Notes under the pieces: model-generated | What the model was told of the DNA's origin: nothing | Database searches by the model: none | What the model saw: only the letters and a program-made list of their open reading frames with translations | Made by a program: the position numbers and the translations under genes | Source of the DNA: Lachnospiraceae bacterium | GTDB taxonomy: Bacteria; Bacillota; Clostridia; Lachnospirales; Lachnospiraceae | Length of the DNA: 64,000 bases | Direction: 5' to 3' | Assembly: GCA_900168235.1 (NCBI GenBank) | Contig: FUZG01000006.1 | Coordinates: 162,441-226,440, forward strand | Shown here: piece by piece, positions 9,258-16,988 of the stretch | How the letters are laid out: every line of letters begins with the position of its first letter | How positions within the stretch are numbered: the stretch's first letter is position 1

Positions 9258-9995
9258 ATGGCTTGGGGGTATGAAGCATCTTTTACTATAGAACATGATG
9301 ATACATTGAAAAGAAAAATTTGTTGTAAAGACTGCGATCATTATGATGCTACTGATTTATCCTGTTCGAAGAGACCGCTATATTTGCCTGAGGACGGCTA
9401 TAATTCTTGGCGTAATTGCGACTATTTTGAGTTGAACGAAGATGCTCCGCATTATGCTGAGAAAAAGGCACAGCTTCTAAGATTCAGGAATTCAAGATCA
9501 GTAAGGAATTATTCTGGTGCGGTAAGAAATATAGATCGCTCCAAGACAAGTATAAAGCCTCGGACAAAAAGAACCCTTGAATCACCGGTTGAAAAATTTG
9601 CACGAGGTGATGCAATCAAGCATAAAGTGTTTGGCTATGGAGTGGTTCAGGATATAAGGGACGGCAAGATAATAATCAGATTCACACCGGGAGACTCTAT
9701 AAAAAGCGAGTTTGAAAAGACGTTGGATTTGAAGGTGTGTATTAATAATGGCCTCATTACGAAGGTTAAAACCATAAAATATGAAGACTTCTGTGCGATG
9801 CAATCTGATGAGCATAAAGAAGAACTGCCGAATGAAACGAATTTGTCAGAGCCGAAATTGTCTGAAACAGATGTACAGCAGACTGGTGAATTACCGGAAG
9901 AGGATGCACAGAAGAAATCGCATTCTGTGTTTGGTTATATTGTAAATGGAATCAAAAGAATCATTAACCGAATTAAAAGGTCGTTTTTTATATAA
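9258..9995 (+). CDS. Cys-rich protein with UvrD-type Tudor-like domain
   Basis: Three parts can be seen. An N-terminal Cys cluster (CCKDCDHYD, then CSKRP and a later C in NCDYFE, residues 15-55) may bind a metal. A middle segment near residues 115-160, GDAIKHKVFGYGVVQDIRDG, closely resembles the Tudor-like C-terminal domain of UvrD/PcrA helicases (pattern G-D-x-h-x-H-x-x-F-G-x-G). A charged linker leads to a basic tail (GYIVNGIKRIINRIKRSFF). The gene starts 34 bases after mcrC with AGGGGAAG upstream and is probably cotranscribed. A nucleic-acid-binding accessory role is inferred. No enzyme motif is visible. Confidence 0.7.
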   Translation: MAWGYEASFTIEHDDTLKRKICCKDCDHYDATDLSCSKRPLYLPEDGYNSWRNCDYFELNEDAPHYAEKKAQLLRFRNSRSVRNYSGAVRNIDRSKTSIKPRTKRTLESPVEKFARGDAIKHKVFGYGVVQDIRDGKIIIRFTPGDSIKSEFEKTLDLKVCINNGLITKVKTIKYEDFCAMQSDEHKEELPNETNLSEPKLSETDVQQTGELPEEDAQKKSHSVFGYIVNGIKRIINRIKRSFFI

Positions 9996-10097
9996 ACTAT
10001 GATGACGAGATAAAGAGATGAAAATATTGATATATAAGCTTTAAGTTCTTCTTAGAAAGCAGAGACAAGAAATGCAAAAAATAAGGAGGTAGGCAGC

Positions 10098-11390
10098 GTG
10101 CAAAAGCTGACGATTAAAAATTTAGGTCCGATAGTGGATTGTACAGTTGAAATAAGGGACTTTATGGTGTTTACAGGTCCTCAGGCATCAGGAAAGAGCA
10201 CCATTGCAAAGAGTATTTTTTTCTTCAATAACTTAAAAAATATTTTATATACGAATTATTTTAAGCTTGTTACGGTTAATAAAGTTTTAAAAACAGAGAG
10301 TTTAGAGGACTCATTTACTAGAATTTTGCAAAAAGCATTTCGTCAATCATTTGGCTTGGAATCGGTGATCAAATCAAGTGGAATGGTAGCTTTTGAATAT
10401 GATAATTCAAGCAGAATTGAGATCGTTTTTGAGCCGGTAACTGAGGGAATTTCCATTAAGGCTTTGTTCGACGATACGATAAAAAGACAGTTGAAGACTT
10501 TGGAGCAAATGTTTGATACAGATGCTCGTAATGATGCTGAGAAAATAAAGAAGTTTATTAATGAAGAAATATTTGCATCTGATATGAATGTTATTTATAT
10601 TCCGGCAGGCCGTAGTTTGCTGACTATGCTTAGTTCTCAAATAAACTATATTTATGCGGTGCTGGACGAGCAGCAAAAAAATTCAATCGATTATTGTACG
10701 CAGTGTTATTTGGAAGAAGTTTTCAGAATTAAGGAATTCTTTGATTCTAGTCTTGATAGATTGATGAGACGCGTAGTTGATGAGGCTGACTATCAAATAA
10801 AGCAGTCCGAAGCAGAGGCAGCTATTCAACTGATTAGGAATATTCTTCATGGAGAATACCGTAATATTAATGGTGAAGAACGATTGTATTATTCGGAAGA
10901 GCAGTATGTAAAGATGAATTATGCATCATCCGGACAACAGGAAGCTGTGTGGATCACTAATATTTTGCTTTATCACATGTTGGGGCGGTATAATACTTGT
11001 TTTATTATTGAGGAACCGGAATCCCATTTGTTCCCGGAAACGCAGAAGCAAATGATAGAGCTTATTTCACTGATTAAAAATGGAAGAAATAGAGCGATTA
11101 TAACAACACACAGTCCATATATTTTAGGAAGTGTAAATAATTTGTTATATGCGAATTTTATCGCTGGAGATGTAGACGGCCAGAGACTTTCCAAAATCGT
11201 TAATGATAAAATTTGGCTTGAGTTTGAAAACATGTCAGCGTATTACATTACGGATGGCAAATTGAAAGATATTCGAGATGATGAAATAGAAAATATAAAT
11301 CATGATGTCATAGATGGTGTTTCGGAGATAATAAATGAAGACTTTGAGTCCATGGTATCTTTGAAATTTGAATGCAAGGGGGATGCATAA
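10098..11390 (+). CDS. AAA ATPase (AAA_15/OLD-like), putative defence ATPase
   Basis: This 430-residue ABC/SMC-type ATPase has Walker A GPQASGKST near residue 27, a signature-like SSGQQEAVW near 276, Walker B FIIEEPESHLFPETQ near 303 and a switch THSPYILG near 337. Such ATPases act as sensors or activators of a nuclease in many antiphage systems (OLD, Septu and similar). It uses a GTG start with AAGGAGG 8 bases upstream. The stop TAA shares its last A with the ATG of the next gene, so the two products are coupled. It lacks a TOPRIM domain, so it is not an OLD nuclease itself; the neighbour probably supplies the effector. Confidence 0.85.
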   Translation: MQKLTIKNLGPIVDCTVEIRDFMVFTGPQASGKSTIAKSIFFFNNLKNILYTNYFKLVTVNKVLKTESLEDSFTRILQKAFRQSFGLESVIKSSGMVAFEYDNSSRIEIVFEPVTEGISIKALFDDTIKRQLKTLEQMFDTDARNDAEKIKKFINEEIFASDMNVIYIPAGRSLLTMLSSQINYIYAVLDEQQKNSIDYCTQCYLEEVFRIKEFFDSSLDRLMRRVVDEADYQIKQSEAEAAIQLIRNILHGEYRNINGEERLYYSEEQYVKMNYASSGQQEAVWITNILLYHMLGRYNTCFIIEEPESHLFPETQKQMIELISLIKNGRNRAIITTHSPYILGSVNNLLYANFIAGDVDGQRLSKIVNDKIWLEFENMSAYYITDGKLKDIRDDEIENINHDVIDGVSEIINEDFESMVSLKFECKGDA

Positions 11391-11818
11391 TGATATTTGA
11401 TGGCCATTCTTCAAAATGCAAACCTGATGCAAAAACTATCGTTTCCAAAGACAAGGGTTCTCCAAGGAAACATATTGCAACAAATCCAAATCAAAAGTTC
11501 TCGGTTAGGCAGTTTCAGTTGGATGGAGATATTTTTAAGTATGTACCGTGTTGTGATTATCTGCTTCTGAATGACACAAGTCAGGTTGCCTATTATATAG
11601 AGCTTAAAGGTAAGGATGTAGGTCATGCAGCAGAGCAGTTACAGGCTGCAGAGAAACTTTGCCACAATGATCTCGAAGGATATGATGCATTGTATCGCAT
11701 TGTTGCCAGTGGTATGCCTACTCATAAATCATTCCCTTTGTCATACCGGAAACTCCTAAACAAAGTGGGGAACAAATTGAAGAGTAAAACGGGTAGTTTC
11801 ACAGAGGATTTATATTGA
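11390..11818 (+). CDS. Putative PD-(D/E)XK-like nuclease partner of the AAA ATPase
   Basis: This is a 142-residue protein. An acidic residue in CCDYLLLND is followed by YYIELKGKDVGHAAEQL, which fits the D...(D/E)-x-K arrangement of a compact PD-(D/E)XK nuclease with E-L-K as the core and a following Q-containing helix. The start at 11390 is preferred over 11372 because AGGGGG lies 7 bases before it and the ATG overlaps the stop of the ATPase. The overlap implies equimolar translation, as expected for an ATPase-effector pair. Nuclease activity is inferred from the motif only, and I do not recognise a named family. Confidence 0.6.
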   Translation: MIFDGHSSKCKPDAKTIVSKDKGSPRKHIATNPNQKFSVRQFQLDGDIFKYVPCCDYLLLNDTSQVAYYIELKGKDVGHAAEQLQAAEKLCHNDLEGYDALYRIVASGMPTHKSFPLSYRKLLNKVGNKLKSKTGSFTEDLY

Positions 11819-11982
11819 TGAAAAATCAGTATGTTGCTGACATAGGTGATTTTGGAAAATATTCCCTGCTTCGTGCTTTTGCAGAGGCAGGGATTAAAGT
11901 AGGCATCAATTGGTATTTGACGGCGGACGATGCTTCAAATGATGCGTATTTTCATGAAATAACTAGGAACAAGCTAATATGA
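11818..11982 (+). pseudogene. N-terminal stub of a defence-associated MKNQY-type protein
   Basis: A 54-codon frame starts MKNQYVADIGDFGKYSLLRAF and continues IKVGINWYLTADDAS. This matches the start of a family of about 200-300-residue proteins that begin MKNQY-x-D-x-x-D-Y-x-K-Y-G-L-L-R and carry a W-x-L-T-x-D-D motif. Only the first quarter remains. ATG 11818 overlaps the upstream stop (TGATG), and its own stop overlaps the next ATG (ATGA), so the frame still sits in an unbroken translational chain. Family identity rests on memory of similar proteins; the function is unknown to me. Confidence 0.55.
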
Positions 11983-12635
11983 TTAAACGATTCAAAGAAA
12001 CCAATGGACTTTACATCGAAAAAATAATCGGTCAGGACAGGCTTGCTTACGCGATGTCGGACACGGAAGATTTATATGATCTTATAGAATATGCAGAGCG
12101 TGGCGGTTATCAGGGTTCTGTTATCAAGTTCTATGATTTTGACAACGGTAATGTGTACATGCCTTTTGAAAAGAAAAGGGATGTAATTTATGGTAAGCCG
12201 ATATATACAGACGGATTTTACTATTTTCTTCAGGCTGATTATGGATTGAAGAAAGTAACGTTGTATAAATATTTTCCTGAAACTATTCTTGAAGTCGTTA
12301 CAGAGTTTGGTATGGATGAAGTAAATCTGTACAATCTTTCCATAATAGGAGAAAAGGTTCATGTTATCAGTAGTTATGGTGACAAGTTTTGCTGTTATTA
12401 TCCTGAAAAATTATCATTAACGCTAAGGAATCATGAAGCGGTTGTTTTGATGACAGAGGATGAAATTATCTCAGAAGAATGGATTGAAGAAGGTTGGGAT
12501 GATGAGAATGATTGTGCCACTGACAGCTACAAGCTCTATTACAAGGTGATCATAAGAGATTTTGAGGGTAATATTAGCTCAGAAGAAATCGGCTCGATAC
12601 ATCAGGCACCGGATGGAACTTATTGGATATCATAA
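11979..12635 (+). CDS. Hypothetical acidic protein, 218 residues
   Basis: The protein is soluble, acidic and rich in beta-like segments (NVYMPFEKKRDVIYGKPIYTD; VHVISSYGDKFCCYYPEKL), and ends in APDGTYWIS. The repeated short strand pattern suggests a propeller-like or beta-sandwich fold, but no catalytic motif is evident. It starts in an ATGA overlap with the stub upstream. The end is followed by the acetyltransferase after a 34-base gap. I do not recognise the family. Confidence 0.6.
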   Translation: MIKRFKETNGLYIEKIIGQDRLAYAMSDTEDLYDLIEYAERGGYQGSVIKFYDFDNGNVYMPFEKKRDVIYGKPIYTDGFYYFLQADYGLKKVTLYKYFPETILEVVTEFGMDEVNLYNLSIIGEKVHVISSYGDKFCCYYPEKLSLTLRNHEAVVLMTEDEIISEEWIEEGWDDENDCATDSYKLYYKVIIRDFEGNISSEEIGSIHQAPDGTYWIS

Positions 12636-12669
12636 TAGTATTGTAGTTAATCGATAGAACGGAGAAAAA

Positions 12670-13119
12670 TTGGATTTTCTAATAAAGCATTTCAATGAGC
12701 TCAGCACCAACGAGCTTTATGAGATATTAAAAACACGATTTGAGATTTTTGTTACAGAGCAGGAGTGCATTTATCAGGATCTCGATGATAAAGATCAGGA
12801 TGCATACCATGTTTTTTGTTGGAATGATTCCGGCAGAGTTGCAGGATGTCTCCGGGTGTTCTGGAAAGATCATGATGAGGCAGCGGGAGTAGCTCAGATA
12901 GGCAGAGTTGTGACTCTGGAGCATGGTAAAGGTCTGGGTGGAAAGATGCTTCATGAAGGTGTCAGAGTTGCCTCAGACATACTGAAAGCAAAGAAAATAT
13001 ATCTTGAAGCACAAGAATATGCTATCGGATACTACGCAAAAGAAGGATTTGAGGTAGTATCCGATCCGTTTATGGAGGATGGTATTCCGCATGTGAAGAT
13101 GGAGAGGAAGTTGGATTAG
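12670..13119 (+). CDS. elaA: GNAT-family acetyltransferase, ElaA type
   Basis: A 149-residue GNAT enzyme that should transfer an acetyl group from acetyl-CoA to an amine. ElaA features are visible: LYEILKTRFEIFVTEQECIYQDLDDKDQDAYH at the N-terminus, the core strand AQIGRVVT, the acetyl-CoA loop HGKGLGGKM and a late EAQEYAIGYYAKEGFE. TTG start at 12670, 5 bases after GGAG. Substrate unknown. Length is normal and the gene looks intact. Confidence 0.85.
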   Translation: MDFLIKHFNELSTNELYEILKTRFEIFVTEQECIYQDLDDKDQDAYHVFCWNDSGRVAGCLRVFWKDHDEAAGVAQIGRVVTLEHGKGLGGKMLHEGVRVASDILKAKKIYLEAQEYAIGYYAKEGFEVVSDPFMEDGIPHVKMERKLD

Positions 13120-13133
13120 TCAGGTGGTTAAAA

Positions 13134-13421
13134 ATGCCGAATGAAAGCGGAACATGGATTATGTATTGCGTATCCTGGGACGATCCGGAGTGCCTTCATA
13201 CCGTGAAAGACGCAAGTGAATATATTGATAGAGTTGGCTTCTTGCCATTATTCAAGAACGAAATTCCTGGATTTTCTCTTGAAGAGCGCACAGTTCCCGA
13301 GTTTTTGTGGTCAGGAGATGTTAAAGTGGATCCCTGGGAGTGGCGCGAGATTATTGCAAGAGAGGGCAAAATCGCATACGGTAAGTTTTTTGATAAAAAA
13401 GCAGGATTACGGGACGTATGA
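13134..13421 (+). pseudogene. 3'-truncated AlkZ-related-type protein
   Basis: The 95-residue product contains GFLPLFKNEIPGFSLEE, FLWSGD, DPWEWREIIAREGKIAYGKFFDKKAG, a pattern I recall from longer Firmicutes proteins annotated as AlkZ-related or winged-helix. In those the sequence continues well beyond this point; here the frame ends within a few codons. A second frame reading MNDFQNAMKHLKALLD at 13425-13482 may be the displaced C-terminal end of the same gene, which implies an internal deletion with frameshift. No function can be assumed. Confidence 0.55.
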
Positions 13422-13524
13422 TATGAATGATTTTCAGAATGCTATGAAGCATTTGAAAGCCCTATTAGACACGAGTCATTGAATCTATCGTGCAGCCTAT
13501 CGACAAAACGGTTCCTTTTTCAAC

Positions 13525-13650
13525 TTAACAAGGCAATGCAGCAAACGATGCATTGCTAAAACTGTATTTGATTCCAACATGATCAGCTATTTTGAAAGGA
13601 TTGTTACTCAATTTTTTCTTGATATACTGAGCAAGTCTGATAATCTCCAT
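13525..13650 (-). pseudogene. Possible remnant of an ImmA/IrrE-type protein
   Basis: The minus-strand frame from ATG at 13650 reads MEIIRLAQYIKKKLSNNPF and then KIADHVGIKYSF before a stop. N-P-F-x-I-A-x-x-x-G-I resembles the N-terminus of ImmA/IrrE metallopeptidases. The HExxH region is absent. Upstream codons (RLRNDARA) are in frame back to a stop, so the true start is unclear. Similarity is by eye over about 30 residues. Confidence 0.35.
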
Positions 13651-13945
13651 AGCACGTGCATCATTTCTTAGACGTGATTATGATATAAAGGGAAAACTAG
13701 AAAGCTAATTATTTAAAAAATAGTCCGGAGATGAAAGAACTGTTTTATAAATCTTTCGTATAGTGAAAAGTTTTTTTAATTTTGTATTAATTATAGTAAA
13801 CTTGCATGTTTTTTCTGAGGAATCAGCGTAAAATCCCATTTTGGAAGCGCAAAAATTTGCGAAAAAAATTAGCATGATCAAAATATAATGATGTCAGCAA
13901 TACTGCTGTTGTCAAAGAAAACGCGGAAGTATAGAGGGACAATAT
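13651..13945. other. AT-rich intergenic region before the lipoprotein gene
   Basis: No gene is seen here. A short palindrome CGCAAA-aa-TTTGCG lies at 13848-13861 and TATAAT at 13884-13889, but the spacing to any -35-like TTGCGA (13857) is 21 bases, too long for a standard promoter. The stretch is strongly AT-rich and probably holds the promoter of the lipoprotein gene. Confidence 0.4.
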
Positions 13946-15532
13946 ATGAAAAAGCAAATTTGGGTTAAATTACTGGCAGTGGCTATGACCGGTGCATTAC
14001 TTTCAGGCTGTGGTTTTGACTTTTCCTCAAAAAATGATGATTCTTTTGAAGAGGCGTCAGAAGCGTCTGATGATGAGGATTCAGAGGAAACTTCAAAGGA
14101 ATCGGAAGAGGATAAAGATGATCTAAGAGGCGAAGATCTTTACGACGCCTTCATGAAAGGCGAGGTAAAGGTTGTCTATAATAAGCTTTCTAATGAGGCG
14201 GGCGATGCACTTAAGGATTACCTTGAGAATGGCAAGGAATATGATATAAATGAGATCATTAAATGCGCAGAGGAGGGCGATTATACTTCAAGAACACTTG
14301 CCGGAGATCCGAAAGCTTCATTTATTGACTGCGGAGAAGATGGTGTCAAAGAGTTATTGGTAAAGATGGACTTTGGCGCATCATCATCTCTTTCTATGAT
14401 CCTAAAGGACATTGATGGAAAGCTCAGAATCTGTTATTCCGGCGAATCCTGGGATAGGAGCGAACTTAGTATAGGTGATACCGGCATGATCTCTTCATCA
14501 GGTTCCGGCGGAGCGACAGTACATGGATATGATGAGTCCTTTGTAAATGCAGATGGAGAGTATAAGTTCTTTTACTCATGCATGACAGAGGGCGATCCTT
14601 ATAGTTACTATGCATATACTTCAGATGATGATTATGAGAAGCTCTCATTTGATGATCTTGAAACACAGTATTTCATGATAAATAGTTATTGCGTTAAGGA
14701 TGATAATGGTCATTCAACGTATTATTACAACTACGATATGTTGGATGAGGACTACAATCCCATCACAACCGATTCTGATTTTGCTGCATCTAACCCTTAT
14801 AGAAAAAAATTTGCTGAGGCAGGTATAACTGTTTATACACGAGATGAGATCGATGATATCCTAGCTAAGAAGGCAGAGGAGATTGAGTATCCGGGGGGAT
14901 ATAAGTCTGAATCATCAGTTGGTCTGCTTGTATCAAAAGAACATGTAGATAATTCAGGACTTAGTGCTGAGGAACAGCTAACAGAAGATCATTGTATATC
15001 CGATGAGACCGGAGATGTTACCGAAAAGGTAGACGGTATAAAGGGCTCTTCTTTAGACGGACATTTGAACGTGTCCAGAATTTATAATGATGAAAATAAA
15101 CCGGTCTTTTTATTTAAGCTTGATGGTAAAAATGTTGGCAATTTAGTGATGGATTCCGCCGATTATAACAACTTCAACTACATCCAGCTTAAAGATACAG
15201 ACGGCGATGGAATGGAAGAGATTTTGGTAGTCACATATACCTATAGCACAGGACCTGTTGTTGCGGTTGATTTTTCTGTTCTGAAATGCGTATCTTCTCA
15301 GAATGAAGCAGATGGATCTTCATACGGAGTCATTATTGATTATCATCCTTATGTAGATCTTCCATACGGAAATGGTTACTCATATATCGAGGCTGATGAG
15401 GAACTGGCAGGTGGAACGGTTACCTATGTAAGCCTCGAAGATAACGGCGTTCAGGTTGTTGTAGATAAGGGTACAAAGATCGACGCAGTATACTATCCGG
15501 ATGAATATGTGCTGACCATGAAGTATTGCTAA
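13946..15532 (+). CDS. Putative secreted lipoprotein of unknown function
   Basis: A 528-residue protein with a lipoprotein signal peptide: basic start MKKQIW, hydrophobic core, lipobox LSGC with the modified Cys near residue 22. A Glu/Asp/Ser-rich linker (about residues 30-60) would hold the folded domain away from the membrane. The rest is acidic and Tyr-rich. Near residue 415 there is DTDGDGMEEILV, an Asp-rich calcium-binding-like loop as in FG-GAP/VCBS repeats. GAGGGAC precedes the ATG. No enzyme motif is recognised; it probably sits on the outer face of the membrane. Confidence 0.75.
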   Translation: MKKQIWVKLLAVAMTGALLSGCGFDFSSKNDDSFEEASEASDDEDSEETSKESEEDKDDLRGEDLYDAFMKGEVKVVYNKLSNEAGDALKDYLENGKEYDINEIIKCAEEGDYTSRTLAGDPKASFIDCGEDGVKELLVKMDFGASSSLSMILKDIDGKLRICYSGESWDRSELSIGDTGMISSSGSGGATVHGYDESFVNADGEYKFFYSCMTEGDPYSYYAYTSDDDYEKLSFDDLETQYFMINSYCVKDDNGHSTYYYNYDMLDEDYNPITTDSDFAASNPYRKKFAEAGITVYTRDEIDDILAKKAEEIEYPGGYKSESSVGLLVSKEHVDNSGLSAEEQLTEDHCISDETGDVTEKVDGIKGSSLDGHLNVSRIYNDENKPVFLFKLDGKNVGNLVMDSADYNNFNYIQLKDTDGDGMEEILVVTYTYSTGPVVAVDFSVLKCVSSQNEADGSSYGVIIDYHPYVDLPYGNGYSYIEADEELAGGTVTYVSLEDNGVQVVVDKGTKIDAVYYPDEYVLTMKYC

Positions 15533-15549
15533 AAAGATCGGGAGTTATA

Positions 15550-15624
15550 ATGACTAAAATAAAGCTAATCGGATTAACTGCAATAATAGTAGTATGTTGC
15601 TGCGTTTTCAGTAACTGTTATTAA
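15550..15624 (+). CDS. Tiny hydrophobic peptide, possible signal-peptide relic
   Basis: A 24-codon frame reads MTKIKLIGLTAIIVVCCCVF and ends SNCY, preceded by GGGAG. It resembles a signal peptide cut short at its lipobox. It follows the lipoprotein gene by 17 bases. Either a relic of a second lipoprotein or a random frame. Confidence 0.25.
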   Translation: MTKIKLIGLTAIIVVCCCVFSNCY

Positions 15625-15660
15625 AGTCTTCTGTTTAAAAGTGCTTGGTGTATAAGTGAT

Positions 15661-16584
15661 TTATTCGTAATCAAATTTTCCATCATTCTTCTCTTCCAGG
15701 GCTTTGATCGCGTGGAAACAGAATTCGCAGTATGGAACCGGTATATTGTGCTTTGCACCGAGACGGATCATAGTACCGGCGAACATATCGATCTCTGTGT
15801 GACGTTTATTATCAAGGTCCTGAAGAGTAGAGTATCTCGCATCTTTCTGGCATCCACTGTAAAAGAGACCGCTTCTGTCGGATATGTCTACCCCTTCTGC
15901 GTTAGCAATATCCACAACTTCCTGAACGATTTTTTCTTCGATAAAACCAACGTGTTCACTATCGTCATAGGCCCCGACACCTACGCTGAGAATCGCCTGA
16001 GGGAGATTTCTGCTCATATTCAGAGCAAACTTGAACCATATCTGACGCATGATATCCGGAACAGCAGTGACAGCAACAGGACTGTCATTAAAGAGGTCAA
16101 GAATATCCCGCATACGAGGACTTACCTCTGTGGTATTTTTTTCTCCAAAGTAAACTCCCTTGGTTATAGGGCCATCAAAACGGATAGAATTGTCTTTTCG
16201 GTTTGAAGCGATTTTTATTATGGAGTAAATGATATTTTTTTCAGGAATCACGGTTGAAAGTATTTCCTCTGAATCAACTCCGTTCATTGGACAGAGAACA
16301 ATAGTATTATCTGTTACGAGTGTCTTTACATTGTCAAGTATGTCGCGTAAAGCACCATACTTCACCGCTATGATAAGGAGATCTGCGCCACGGGCTTCTT
16401 CCGGAGATTTTACCGCGGGATGGTAGAACTTGTCATTAATGCAGAGCCCCTGAGTTCTCAGTCTGTCTGCACGTTCACCCGATGCAACGAGTGACAGTTC
16501 TATATCAGTTTTTTCACTTAATCCCCATATAAAGTATGAACCGACTGCGCCGGCGCCGAGGAGTGCTACATTTTTTATTGCCAT
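15661..16584 (-). CDS. panE: Ketopantoate reductase family protein
   Basis: Family members reduce 2-dehydropantoate to pantoate with NADPH in coenzyme A synthesis. The 307-residue protein starts with the Rossmann motif LLGAGAVGSYF, has the family segments LIIAVKYG and CPMNGVDSEE, and a C-terminal helical domain with KFALNMSRN, where Lys and Asn match catalytic positions of PanE. Length is standard. It is transcribed alone on the minus strand, convergent with the lipoprotein gene. Many genomes carry several such paralogues with other substrates, so true PanE activity is uncertain. Confidence 0.8.
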   Translation of the reverse strand: MAIKNVALLGAGAVGSYFIWGLSEKTDIELSLVASGERADRLRTQGLCINDKFYHPAVKSPEEARGADLLIIAVKYGALRDILDNVKTLVTDNTIVLCPMNGVDSEEILSTVIPEKNIIYSIIKIASNRKDNSIRFDGPITKGVYFGEKNTTEVSPRMRDILDLFNDSPVAVTAVPDIMRQIWFKFALNMSRNLPQAILSVGVGAYDDSEHVGFIEEKIVQEVVDIANAEGVDISDRSGLFYSGCQKDARYSTLQDLDNKRHTEIDMFAGTMIRLGAKHNIPVPYCEFCFHAIKALEEKNDGKFDYE

Positions 16585-16677
16585 CTTGTACTCTCGCTTT
16601 CATGAATATTTGATAACGATTCTAACGCATACCGTTAGTGATTACAAACAAAGAAATTTATTGTCCGAAAAAGACAC

Positions 16678-16802
16678 GAATTGCTTCGCTTCTATGAAGC
16701 TCCCGCAATTCTAAAACACTCGCATTTCGCGTGATTACGCTACATGCTCGTGTTTTGCGGGTCCCAAATAAAAAATCCTTTTTGTGCAAGCACAATCGGA
16801 TT
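16678..16802 (-). repeat. Dispersed 125-bp foldable repeat, copy A
   Basis: Read on the minus strand this segment matches 26893-27017 on the plus strand over about 125 bases, at roughly 80 percent identity by eye. Shared blocks include CCGATTGTGCTTGCACAAA and GGGACCCGCAAAACACGAGC. Within it CCCGC and AAAACAC pair with GTGTTTT and GCGGG, giving a long imperfect stem. It lies between divergent genes and has no coding frame. Confidence 0.75.
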
Positions 16803-16838
16803 TTTTACTTTTGACCCTGTCTTTTATCAAATTGATCA

Positions 16839-16866
16839 TTGTATTAATTTTAGATAACGTTATAAT
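16839..16866 (+). promoter_or_regulatory. Promoter of the pxp/D-glutamate operon
   Basis: TTGTAT at 16839-16844, 16 bases, then TATAAT at 16861-16866. Transcription from here would give a leader of about 115 bases containing two hairpins before pxpB. Confidence 0.55.
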
Positions 16867-16888
16867 GAATTTAATAAATCACAAAGGC

Positions 16889-16915
16889 GTGGTCAGCATT
16901 TTTTTTGCTGACCAC
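16889..16915 (+). terminator. Leader hairpin 1 upstream of pxpB
   Basis: A perfect 10-bp stem, GTGGTCAGCA / TGCTGACCAC, closed by a T-rich loop and followed by ATTTTCATTT. It lies downstream of the promoter and before the operon, so it could be an attenuator or an RNA-processing site. If the promoter call is wrong it is simply a terminator. Confidence 0.5.
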
Positions 16916-16931
16916 ATTTTCATTTAAAGGC

Positions 16932-16960
16932 AAAGGCGCTTGATAATATCAGGCGCCTTT
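16932..16960 (+). terminator. Leader hairpin 2 upstream of pxpB
   Basis: AAAGGCGC pairs with GCGCCTTT around an inner TGAT/ATCA stem. The 3' side ends in TTTTGCG. It sits 28 bases before the pxpB start, close enough to affect translation or to terminate early. Confidence 0.5.
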
Positions 16961-16988
16961 TGCGCGTTTTAAAGAGGTGGTGAGCGAT

